Positions 1-8,800 of a stretch of 43,990 nt of DNA are shown in pieces. Position 1 is the stretch's first letter. Every line of letters starts with the position of its first letter. Position numbers and translations under genes: made by a program. Origin of the DNA: Lentimicrobium sp. L6 (GTDB lineage Bacteria > Bacteroidota > Bacteroidia > Bacteroidales > UBA12170); contig NZ_JABKCA010000048.1 in NCBI RefSeq assembly GCF_013166655.1, positions 1 to 43,990 of the forward strand, given 5' to 3'. The notes beneath the pieces were generated by a model. It saw only the letters and a program-made list of their open reading frames with translations, was not told the origin of the DNA and did no database searches.

Positions 1-317
1 GCTAAAGCCCTTTGCTGAAAAATCTAATATTCTATAATTCACCGATTACACTTCGTCGTGTTTGGGAGAGACCACCCCGCCTAATTCCAAAGTTATTATT
101 GCTTAATAGCAATTTAACTATGAAAAGGCTAAAAAAAACATTGCTCCCCATAATTTTTAATGTGACCCGAAATAACCAGCGGAAAACATTTCCGCTTGAG
201 CAATGTCTATTTGTCCAGAGTCCTAAGCTTCGAACTTCCGTATTCCTGCTTCTCTATTCAAACTTCCAGCTTCCCACAATTTAGCATTTCTTAAACATTC
301 TTATAACAAGTCCTCAG
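1..317. other. Gene-free left edge with hairpins
   Basis: I see no convincing gene here. A 90-codon open frame on the plus strand has no start signal, low complexity and no recognisable family. What stands out is a group of inverted repeats between 98 and 206, described in a separate entry. The right end leads into the kdsD promoter. Any gene lying to the left is outside the window. Confidence 0.5.
98..206. repeat. Cluster of nested inverted repeats
   Basis: Three perfect inverted repeats lie close together. ATTGCT (98-103) pairs with AGCAAT (108-113) around a 4-nt loop. AGCGGAAA (178-185) pairs with TTTCCGCT (189-196) around a 3-nt loop. An outer pair, ACATTGCTC (138-146) with GAGCAATGT (198-206), encloses the second hairpin. 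No U-tract follows, so this is not a standard terminator. It could be a structured RNA, a REP-like element or the end of a mobile element; the sequence alone does not decide. Confidence 0.5.
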
Positions 318-347
318 TTTGTTTTCGAAAAATAGCACGTATCTTTG
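318..347 (+). promoter_or_regulatory. Promoter of kdsD
   Basis: TTTG at 318-321 and TATCTTTG at 340-347 match the Bacteroidota -33 (TTG) and -7 (TAnnTTTG) elements, with 18 nt between the TTG and the -7 box. The promoter lies inside the longest possible open frame (from 319). Translation therefore must start downstream, which supports the ATG at 370. Confidence 0.75.
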
Positions 348-369
348 CATATTCAAATCATGCATAATT

Positions 370-1335
370 ATGAAAGCAAATCAGGATATCAAAAAAATTG
401 CTCAGAAAGTATTTGAGCAAGAAGCACAAGGTATACAAAACTTGTCGAATCAACTTACCGAAGATTTTGCGAAAGCTGTAGAAGCCGTATTTCTTTCAAA
501 GGGAAGAGTGATAGTGACTGGAATTGGTAAGAGTGCCAATATTGCGCAGAAGATTGTTTCTACCTTGAATTCTACAGGAACACCTGCCATTTTTATGCAT
601 GCAGCGGACGCTATTCACGGCGATTTGGGGATTATCTTAAAAGATGATGTGGTATTGGCCATCAGTAAAAGTGGAGATACTCCAGAGATTAAAGTCTTAT
701 TACCGCTGATTAAATTCCGTGGAAATACCATCATTGCCATCACTGGAAATACAGATTCTTATTTGGCTCAAAAAGCTAATTTCGTTTTAGACGTTACTGT
801 AGAAAAAGAGGCTTGTCCTAATAATTTGGCACCCACTACTTCTACTACTGCACAACTCGTTATGGGAGATGCCCTAGCTGTGGCCTTACTCGAAATGAGA
901 GGGTTTTCCACCGAAGACTTTGCAAAAGTACATCCCGGAGGAGCGCTTGGAAAGAAATTATACCTTAAAGCTGAGGATATCTTTAATAATAATGAGAAAC
1001 CTATGGTGAATTCTGGTACTTCTATTTCGGACGTGATAGTAGAAATGACCACAAAGAGGCTTGGAGCTACTGCTGTAATTGATGATGGGGAAATCAAAGG
1101 AATGATTACCGATGGTGATTTACGTAGAATGTTGCAGGTTCAGGTGGATTATTCAAAGTTAATTGCGGCAGAAATTATGAATGTCGCTCCTAAGACCATT
1201 GCTCATGATACTTTATTGGTAGATGCCTTAAATATGATGCGTATGAATAATATCACTCAGGTTTTGGTGACCAAAAATGGCGAATATGTAGGTGTTATCC
1301 ATCTTCATGATATTTTAAAAGAAGGGATTCTTTAA
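370..1335 (+). CDS. kdsD: Arabinose-5-phosphate isomerase (KpsF/GutQ family)
   Basis: Predicted to interconvert D-ribulose 5-phosphate and D-arabinose 5-phosphate, the first step towards Kdo for lipopolysaccharide; cytoplasmic. The 321-aa product has the usual family architecture. An N-terminal SIS sugar-phosphate isomerase domain carries GIGKSAN near residue 51, followed by ISKSGDTPEI and the linker HPGGALGKKL. A pair of CBS domains fills roughly residues 205-321. The start is ATG 370 rather than the in-frame codon at 319, because the -7 box at 340-347 lies between them. The DUF5686 gene begins 5 nt after the stop and is probably co-transcribed. lptB and lptC elsewhere in the window act later in the same envelope pathway. 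Family assignment is secure; the exact sugar specificity is inferred. Confidence 0.93.
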   Translation: MKANQDIKKIAQKVFEQEAQGIQNLSNQLTEDFAKAVEAVFLSKGRVIVTGIGKSANIAQKIVSTLNSTGTPAIFMHAADAIHGDLGIILKDDVVLAISKSGDTPEIKVLLPLIKFRGNTIIAITGNTDSYLAQKANFVLDVTVEKEACPNNLAPTTSTTAQLVMGDALAVALLEMRGFSTEDFAKVHPGGALGKKLYLKAEDIFNNNEKPMVNSGTSISDVIVEMTTKRLGATAVIDDGEIKGMITDGDLRRMLQVQVDYSKLIAAEIMNVAPKTIAHDTLLVDALNMMRMNNITQVLVTKNGEYVGVIHLHDILKEGIL

Positions 1336-1340
1336 CATCC

Positions 1341-3809
1341 ATGTCATTTAAAAAACCATATCTTTTATTGCTACTTCTATTGTTATTGATTCCTCTGTTT
1401 TCTTTGGCTCAATTAACAAAAATAATGGGAGTGGTTAAGGATGCTCACAGTAAAGAGCCCATCCCTTTTGCCAATGTGTATTTTAAAAATACCACTATTG
1501 GTGTGTCTGCTGGTTTTGATGGAGAGTTCTCCCTAGAAGTAGATATTCCTTCCGATACTTTGGTGGCTTCTTCTTTGGGATTTCATAATGATTATAAAAG
1601 AATAAAAAAAGGCTCTTTTCAGAAGCTTGAATACTTCTTAGAACCCTCAGAGTTTAGTCTTAATGAAGTGGAGATATTTGCGGAATCTGACCCCATGGTT
1701 ATCCTTTTTAATAAAATCATTAATCATAAAGAAGAGAATAATCCTAAAGAGTATGAGTTTCTCGAATACAGACTTTATAATAAAGTTCAAGTGGATGCCA
1801 ATAATGTGAACGACAGGTTTCAAAAAAACAGACTCCTCAAAAAATTTCAAGTGGTCTTTAATTATATAGATACTTCTACTGTAAATGGAAAAGCTTACTT
1901 GCCTTTGTTTTTAACGGAAACAGTAAGCCGAGTTTATCGTCGTGCCAGTCCTAGTTCTACTCGTGAAGTGATTTTGGGTTCTCAGATGTCTGGTTTCGAA
2001 AATGAAAGTCTCAGTCAGTTTATGGGAGGCTTATACCAAGAAGTAAATGTCTACGATAATTATATCTCCATTTTCGATAAAAACTTTATCAGCCCCATTT
2101 CAAATAATGGAAGGTCTACCTATGATTATATCATATTAGATACCACCATGATGGGCTCGAAATCTTGTTTCCATTTAATGTTTAAACCCAAGCGAAAACA
2201 GGAGTTGACTTTTGTTGGAGAACTTTGGATTCATGATACTACTTTTGCTGTTGCACGAGTAGACATGAAAGCTGCTGTAGATGCCAATATCAATTATATT
2301 AATGATATTGCCATGAGTTTGGAATATGATTTGGTAGAAGATAAATGGGTGCTTTCCAAAGATAAGATTGTATTGGATTTAAACATCATTGAGAATACCA
2401 TGAAGGTGCCTGGTTTCTATACCAGCCGAACCAGTTATTATTCCGATTTTAAATTCAACCAACAGCCAGCAGATAGTATTTTCTCTAGTCCTGTTCATGT
2501 GTTGTTGACAGATCGGGTGGATCAAAAAGATGAAAGCTATTGGAGTCAGAATCGTGATGTTCCGCTCACTAGAAATCAGCAAGGGATTTATGAGATGGTA
2601 GATTCTGTAAAGAGTATCCCACTTTTTCGCACCTATGTGGATGTGATGTATATGCTCACCAGTGGCTATCTGAAATGGGAAAAATTTGAGTTTGGGCCCA
2701 CCTATAAAACCATTAGCTATAATACCATAGAAGGATTTCGCATGAGGTTGGGAGGAAGAACGAGTAACGATTTCTCAACGCGCTTAATGCTCCATGGTTA
2801 TGCCGCTTATGGATTTAGAGATGAACAAATAAAAGGTGGAGGAGGCTTTTTGTATATGATCAAGAAGAATCCTTATCGTAAAGTTGGTGCTGATTTTAAA
2901 TACGATTTAGAGCAATTGGGTCAACGGAGTACTTCTTTTTCAGAAGATAATTTCCTGACTTCCATTTTCCGAAGAAGCCCCAATGATAAGCAATCTTTAG
3001 TGGAGGGTTATAAATTATTTTATGACCATGAGTGGTTTAATGGTTTCAATACTAAATTGACTTTTAATCAGCGAAAAATGTATCCGGTAGGCGGGGCTAC
3101 TTTTGAGATTAAAGATGGTGATGGGTATGCTGAGGTGGCTGCTATTAAAACCTCGGAGATTAGTGTTAAAGTGAGGTTTGCCTATCAAGAACGTTTTTTG
3201 ATGGGGGAGTTTGAACGGGTTAGCTTAGGAACTAAGTATCCTATTTTTGAGCTCAATGCCACTTATGGAATCCCCGGTCTTTTTGCTTCCAATCAAGAAT
3301 ATTTTAGAATGATATTCCAAACCAAACAATGGTTTAATGTGGGGAGTATTGGCTGGAGTAAATATGTGATAGAGGGAGGTAAGTTATGGGGAACCGTTCC
3401 TTATCCGCTTTTAGAAGTAGCCCCAGGTAACCAAACTCTAATCAGCGACCAATATGCCTATAACCTGATGAACTATTATGAGTTTATCAATGATGAATAT
3501 GTAAGCATTTTCTATACCCATCACTTCGATGGTTTGTTCTTTAACCATATTCCCTTACTCCGTAAGCTAAAATGGCGCGAGGTAATCCATGCCAAAGGAA
3601 TCATAGGAAATATTAGTGAGGCTAATGCGGAATTCTCAGTCTTCCCATCCTATTCTTATTCACTAACCAGACCATATTACGAAATGGGTGTTGGTATTGA
3701 AAACATCTTCAAAATAGCCCGTGTGGATTTTATCTGGAGAATGAATCATTTCGATCATCCTAATGCACAGAAATTTGGTATTTTCTTTGCCCTTGAGTTT
3801 AGTTTTTAG
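1341..3809 (+). CDS. DUF5686 / carboxypeptidase-regulatory-like outer-membrane protein
   Basis: An 822-aa exported protein. A leucine-rich signal peptide (about residues 1-23, ending SLAQ) is followed by a carboxypeptidase-regulatory-like beta-sandwich (about 27-110, with GVVKDAHSKEPIPFANV). This fold is also found at the N-terminus of TonB-dependent receptors. The long remainder resembles DUF5686, a Bacteroidota family predicted to form an outer-membrane barrel. It is rich in alternating aromatic strands and ends in Phe (ALEFSF), as barrel proteins do. The gene follows kdsD by 5 nt, so the two probably share a promoter. No experimental function is known to me. A transport or envelope-assembly role is only a guess from the fold and the LPS-related neighbours. 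Confidence 0.8.
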   Translation: MSFKKPYLLLLLLLLLIPLFSLAQLTKIMGVVKDAHSKEPIPFANVYFKNTTIGVSAGFDGEFSLEVDIPSDTLVASSLGFHNDYKRIKKGSFQKLEYFLEPSEFSLNEVEIFAESDPMVILFNKIINHKEENNPKEYEFLEYRLYNKVQVDANNVNDRFQKNRLLKKFQVVFNYIDTSTVNGKAYLPLFLTETVSRVYRRASPSSTREVILGSQMSGFENESLSQFMGGLYQEVNVYDNYISIFDKNFISPISNNGRSTYDYIILDTTMMGSKSCFHLMFKPKRKQELTFVGELWIHDTTFAVARVDMKAAVDANINYINDIAMSLEYDLVEDKWVLSKDKIVLDLNIIENTMKVPGFYTSRTSYYSDFKFNQQPADSIFSSPVHVLLTDRVDQKDESYWSQNRDVPLTRNQQGIYEMVDSVKSIPLFRTYVDVMYMLTSGYLKWEKFEFGPTYKTISYNTIEGFRMRLGGRTSNDFSTRLMLHGYAAYGFRDEQIKGGGGFLYMIKKNPYRKVGADFKYDLEQLGQRSTSFSEDNFLTSIFRRSPNDKQSLVEGYKLFYDHEWFNGFNTKLTFNQRKMYPVGGATFEIKDGDGYAEVAAIKTSEISVKVRFAYQERFLMGEFERVSLGTKYPIFELNATYGIPGLFASNQEYFRMIFQTKQWFNVGSIGWSKYVIEGGKLWGTVPYPLLEVAPGNQTLISDQYAYNLMNYYEFINDEYVSIFYTHHFDGLFFNHIPLLRKLKWREVIHAKGIIGNISEANAEFSVFPSYSYSLTRPYYEMGVGIENIFKIARVDFIWRMNHFDHPNAQKFGIFFALEFSF

Positions 3810-3870
3810 TTAACAACTAACGACTAAAAACTAACAGTTAACAGTGAACACTAATAGTTAAAAGTTAGTG
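3810..3870. repeat. Degenerate TTAAC/GTTAG-type tandem repeat
   Basis: Directly after the DUF5686 stop, short words such as GTTAACA, ACTAAC and AGTTAAA recur with a period of about 10-11 nt on both orientations. The tract is too degenerate to be one clean hairpin but can fold in several ways. It might end transcription; there is no clear U-tract. Confidence 0.45.
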
Positions 3871-4421
3871 GTTTAAATTAAATAATAGGGCTCCAAAACC
3901 TAAGAGGGTTGAGCCTGTCTATTATTCTGTCGTAGATTGAGTAAATGAAAACTAAACTTGGTCTAATGTAAGGGATGATAGCCATTAATGGGATAGCGTC
4001 ACTGGAGAGCTGGAGAGTTAGAGAGCTGGAGAAAGTTCAAGCTTTAAAGCTAGTCCATACCGCAGCGTCAAGTATTCAAGGTAAATCAATCCGTGCAAAT
4101 CCATTAAATCCGTTTTATCTGCGTTCCATTTTCTTTGCGATCTTCGCGATTTTCCTTTGCATTTTCTTTGCGTGAAAATACAATATATAGGAGCTAGATA
4201 GTTGGAGTGTGAATGAATGAATGAATGAATGAATGAATTGGAGAGCTGGAGAGATAGTGAACTGGCGAGCTAGAGAAATAAATCAGTGAAAATCCGTGGA
4301 CTTCTAAGAATAGATCAGTGTAAATCAGTCAAATCAGTTGTCCGCATTCTGTGTTAGTATAAAAAATCATAAATCCACCCATCGAAATTATTATTCCCCT
4401 AACAGGCTATCATTTAATTTA
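3871..4421. other. Gene-free region rich in degenerate phrase repeats
   Basis: No credible gene: the only open frame (3975-4175) is built from low-complexity repeats. The stretch holds several copies of GGAGAGCTGGAGAG-like words (4003-4034 and 4238-4275). It has a run of 'aatccgtg / aatcagtg' words (4084-4115 and 4281-4345), and TTTGCGA/TTCGCGA words (4130-4172). The same word families reappear at 5160-5600 and 12205-12350, so they look like a genome-wide intergenic family rather than decayed genes. Confidence 0.5.
4211..4238. repeat. GAAT microsatellite, seven copies
   Basis: Seven perfect tandem copies of GAAT, 28 nt, lie about 200 nt upstream of lptB. A tetranucleotide run of this length could change copy number by slippage. 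It lies outside any gene and well upstream of the lptB -7 box, so any effect on expression is speculative. Confidence 0.85.
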
Positions 4422-4429
4422 TAAATTTG
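4422..4429 (+). promoter_or_regulatory. -7 element upstream of lptB
   Basis: TAAATTTG matches TAnnTTTG and ends only 4 nt before the lptB ATG at 4434. Transcription would start at or next to the start codon, so the mRNA would be leaderless or nearly so. I see no good -33 TTG at the right distance. Confidence 0.6.
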
Positions 4430-4433
4430 TACC

Positions 4434-5159
4434 ATGATATTAAGAACTGATAACATCATCAAGAAATATGGCAAGCGCACCGTGGTAAAAGGGGTGACAG
4501 TGAATGTGCAACAAGGTGAGATAGTTGGGCTTTTGGGTCCAAATGGAGCAGGGAAAACCACTAGCTTTTATATGATGGTAGGATTGATTAAACCCAATGA
4601 TGGAGCTGTTTATTTAGATGATCAAGAGATTACCAAGGAGCCTATGTATAAACGGGCACAGCTGGGAATAGGATATTTAGCCCAAGAAGCCAGCGTATTC
4701 CGTACCATGAGTGTAGAGGATAATATCAGTGCAGTATTGGAGTTTACCAAGCTCAATGCTAATGAAAGAGAAGAAAAACTCAATTCTCTACTCGATGAAT
4801 TCGGATTACAGCATATCAGAAAAAGCCATGGTATTCAATTGTCGGGAGGAGAGAGAAGAAGAACAGAAATAGCCAGATGTTTAGCCGCAGATCCTAAATT
4901 TATTCTTTTAGATGAGCCATTCGCAGGAGTAGATCCTATTGCTGTAGAAGATATCCAAGCCATCGTTAGTAAGTTGAAAGAAAAGAATATTGGCATACTG
5001 ATTACTGATCATAATGTACATGAGACCTTGAAGATTACCGATAGGGCCTATTTACTATTTGAGGGTTCTGTTTTAAAAAGTGGAACAGCCGAGGAATTGG
5101 CTTCAGATGAGCATGTGAGACGGGTTTATCTAGGTAAGAACTTTGAGTTGCGTAAGTAG
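4434..5159 (+). CDS. lptB: LPS export ABC transporter ATPase LptB
   Basis: ATPase of the Lpt machine that pulls lipopolysaccharide out of the inner membrane; works at the cytoplasmic face with LptF/G, which are not in this window. At 241 aa it has the family's normal length. Visible motifs are Walker [10 protein letters not shown] (residues 35-43), the ABC signature LSGGERRR (about 136-143), Walker [13 protein letters not shown] and the switch histidine in ITDHNVHE. The [11 protein letters not shown] and [13 protein letters not shown] context is typical of LptB rather than of other ABC ATPases. The gene stands alone between two long gene-free stretches, with a near-leaderless promoter. Its partner lptC is in another operon at 15.9 kb. 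Confidence 0.93.
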   Translation: MILRTDNIIKKYGKRTVVKGVTVNVQQGEIVGLLGPNGAGKTTSFYMMVGLIKPNDGAVYLDDQEITKEPMYKRAQLGIGYLAQEASVFRTMSVEDNISAVLEFTKLNANEREEKLNSLLDEFGLQHIRKSHGIQLSGGERRRTEIARCLAADPKFILLDEPFAGVDPIAVEDIQAIVSKLKEKNIGILITDHNVHETLKITDRAYLLFEGSVLKSGTAEELASDEHVRRVYLGKNFELRK

Positions 5160-5779
5160 GGGTGTGGTCACAAAGACACTAAGGCACAAAGGATTGTAAT
5201 GATAGAATGGTAAAATACAGGAATGATAGAATAAATGCTTTTTCTAAGTTTTGGTAATTTTTCTTACTGTTCTTTACTTTCTCAAAAAACATCACGCTAA
5301 GCCACAAGTTCATAAAGGAACTTCCTATTTTCTTTATTCACTCATTCCCCCGCCTCTCCAGCTCTCCCCATCGATTTAAAACCAAATTCCTATACTTATA
5401 CTCAACCTTAAACTTTAAACTTGGAACATGGAATATATTCTACCGAAACCCCTCCTCCCCAATCCACCCAGTCTCCCAGTCTCCTCCTCACCCCTTCGAT
5501 TTGAGACCTAATTTCTATACATATACTCATCATTGAACTTTAAACATTGAACTTTAAACTTTAAACATATTCTACAGAAACCCTAATCTCCAAACATACC
5601 AGTTTGCTTATCGCCAGCTCGTCACTACTTTGCTACCCTCCTCAAAAGATTTCAACACATTCTTGATAAATTGATTTTGAAATTTTCATAATATCTTCTA
5701 TATTCGCACATTAGCTAATCAAGCTCGATTCTTAACATAAACATTACATTGGAATACCTATCCAAAAAACCTATTTGTT
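5160..5779. other. Gene-free region with phrase repeats and a 125-nt-period duplication
   Basis: No gene is visible in the roughly 730 nt between lptB and the T9SS cargo gene. It contains words like 'cacaaagacactaaggcac' (5169-5187), a CT-rich tract (5350-5370) that is the reverse complement of the GGAGAGCTGG words upstream of lptB, and the imperfect direct repeat annotated at 5371-5591. A region with a possible -7 element follows at 5780. Confidence 0.5.
5371..5591. repeat. Imperfect direct repeat, period 125 nt
   Basis: Unit 1 (about 5371-5460) and unit 2 (about 5496-5591) share the same order of words: TCGATTT, then CTATAC and TATACTCA, then AACTTTAAAC, then ATATTCTAC and GAAACCC. Unit 2 has an extra internal duplication of the AACTTTAAAC word. 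Each unit is preceded by a CT-rich tract. The repeat is non-coding in all frames as far as I can see. Confidence 0.7.
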
Positions 5780-5787
5780 TATGTTTG
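5780..5787 (+). promoter_or_regulatory. Possible -7 element of the T9SS cargo gene
   Basis: TATGTTTG matches TAnnTTTG, about 100 nt before the ATG at 5891. There is no good -33 TTG at the expected spacing. A weaker alternative, TATATTCG at 5699-5706 with TTG at 5677-5679, is spaced correctly but has one mismatch. Either would give a leader of about 100-180 nt. Confidence 0.35.
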
Positions 5788-5890
5788 CTCTATATTAATT
5801 AGAGAGAAATTTCTGGAAGAACTCACCAAAATTAACCGCTGTTTACGCAGCCGGATTTTCAATTAACGTATATACTTAAAATACTTATTT

Positions 5891-8800
5891 ATGAAAAAGA
5901 TTTATTTTTTATTGTTGTTTGTTGGGTTTGCTTTTGCTGGTTTTGGGCAGGATGTGTTATACTCTCAAGATTTTGAGACGGATTTAACTGGTTATTCTCA
6001 TACTCCTTCGCAAACACCAAGTAGTGATCCTGGAGATCAATATTTTCATAGGGCAGAACCATCGAATGGTGATATTTATGAGGGATCAGTGGGGCCTTAT
6101 ACAAATGTTACAAATAGCTGGTTGTTTGTTGGTTCAAACCCTAATACTATTAACAGTGGAAGCCCTGGGGAATTATTATTTTCATCTATCAGTATCTCTG
6201 GGTATGATAATTTTGAGCTTTATGCAGACTTTGGTGCAGTACCTAGTGATTGGGATGAGGCAGATGATTTGTTTGTAGAATATCAAATTGATGGAGGAAC
6301 ATGGAATACATTGTTTAGCTTTGCTGCTGGAGGAGATGGTACTAATGAACCTATTTCGCTGACTGGAAATGCATCTAGTGGAATTAATACAGTAAATGGG
6401 ACAACCCTTACATATGCCCTGACAACAATTGCGACGAATAATTTCTCTGGTACAGGGACTTCGATGAATATAAAAATTGTTTGTGACGCCAATGCGAATT
6501 ATGAAGCTTTTGGGGTGGATAATATTATTTTAAAAGGAACGGCTTTTGGTGGAGGAAATGATACCGACGCAGAAGCATATACCACAGGATCTCAACCTGG
6601 GGCTAATAGTATTAGTTCATTAGATGATACGTATGCTGAAAGAGTAAGTGTCTTCAATATGTATATTGGTGATGGTGGAGATACCGACGGATTACCAACC
6701 CATATATCAAAAGTAAGAATTAAACCACATACTACTAACACAGCAGATTGGACTGATCATATTCAGGGAGCTGTATTAAATGATGGTAGCTCTGATGTTA
6801 CTGCAACAGTAGATATAACAGATACATATATAGATTTTACAATTTCTTCAGGTAATCTTGATATTGCAGATGGAGATTTTGAAGAGTTAACCCTTTCTAT
6901 TTATTTGAATGCATCTGGATTATCCGATGGCGAAATTCTCTCATTTATGGTGGATGCAGATAATCATGGGTTTACTTCTGATGCTAGTGGAACCGGTTTT
7001 ATGGCTACTTTTAGCGGTGGTGATTTTAACTCTAACGATTTTACTATCGACGTTGACGCTACTCAGTTTACTTATAACCAACAGCCAAGCGATGTAAGTA
7101 TTGATGTTGCTATGAACCCAGCTGTTGAGGTTGCTTTTACAGATGAAAATGGAAATGTGGATGCAGATGAAAATGGAGGAGGCTCCACTGTAACTATGAC
7201 CACTACTGGAACATTTTCTGGTTCAGCAATAACAAGTTTAGATGCAAGTAACGGGGTAGCAACTTTTAGTAATCTTAAATTTTCTACTGAAGCTATAGGA
7301 AGAACTATTACTGCTGCTGATACTGATGGAGGTGAAATTTCATCTTTAGAAAGTAGTACTTTTGATATCACAAATTCTGGTGATGGAAGTATGAGTAATC
7401 CTTACTCTTGTGCCGAGGCAATTGCTTTAAGTAATTCTGGAACTAGTGATAAATGGGTAAAAGGCTATATTGTAGGAAATATTGTTTCAGAAACAAATGT
7501 GAATATCGAGGCTCCTTTTTCCAGTAGCACAAATATTGCTATTGCGGATGATGTGGATGAGACAAATCATTTGAACATGGTATACGTCCAACTTCCAGAC
7601 AACGGTCTTCGAGAAATCTTAGGTTTATCCAATGTTCTTCTTAATGAAGGAGTACTGATAATACTTAAAGGTGATCTTCAGGCTTACTTTGGAACTCATA
7701 TCGGCTTAAAAAACACAGACGATTATAAATGGGTTGCAGATTGCATTGTCTCTGGAAGTGGCAACTGGAGTAGTAGCTCTACATGGGGCCATGGAGTGCC
7801 AGGGCAGCATGATGATGTTATTGTTCAAACAACTGGAGCTTTAACTGTAGATGTCAATGGTGAATGTAATACAATAACTCTTAAATCTGACGCATCAGGT
7901 GATGCATCATTAACTGGGCAAGAGAAATTATCTTTCACTAGTACTACAGTTGAAAGATATATAACTCCCTATACTGGTAACAGTGATGGTTGGCATTTTC
8001 TATCATCTCCAGTTCATAATATGACCATTTCGGGGTCTGATTTTGTAAGTGGAACGTTTGATTTGTACAGATGGGGAGAAACTACTGTAGCAGATGAGAA
8101 ATGGCTTAATTATGAGGGTGGAACATTTGGTCAAACTGAATTTCAAAATGGTTTAGGCTATTTATTTGCTGATAATACAGGTGGTGTTTTTGAGTTTATA
8201 GGTAGTTTAAATTCTAGCTCATATATTGTAGGTGTTAATGGAATACCATTAACCTATACTGCTGGAGAAGGAGATGGTTGGAACTTAATAGGAAATCCAT
8301 ATTGTTCAGGACTAGATTGGACAGCTTTGGATAATTCTGCAGGAAATATTGGAGGTGCATTTTATATTGTAAATCCTGCCGATGGTACTTATAAGTCATC
8401 AAATGGAGCAGCTGTTAGTGATTTTCCTAATGGTCATATTCCTCCACATCAAGGATTCTTTGTACAAGTAAGTGCAGCTTCCTCGATAGGTATTGCGACA
8501 GATGATCAGGTACATACCACAAATCAGTACGAGAAGTCATCAAATGCTTTTGAAGAGGTTTTAGTTGTAGATTTAGTTGGTGATAACTCATCTAATAAAA
8601 CATACTTCCAGTTTAGAGATGATGCCACTGAGGAATTTGATTTCCATGCTGATGCATACAAACTCTTCGGTTGGGCAACCATCCCACAAATCTATTCTGA
8701 AATAGACGGTATACAGTATTCAATAAATTGTTTAAACCATTCCGAAGAAACGATTACAGTTCCTCTTGGTTTATATCTTCAAGAAAACGAAGAACTAACA

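Noticed and set aside
12-284. 90-codon open frame at the left edge
   Set aside because: No ribosome or promoter signal, low complexity and overlaps inverted repeats; no recognisable protein features.
3975-4175. 66-codon open frame in the repeat region
   Set aside because: Composed of the GGAGAGCTGG and TTTGCGA repeat words; reading as protein gives no credible family.
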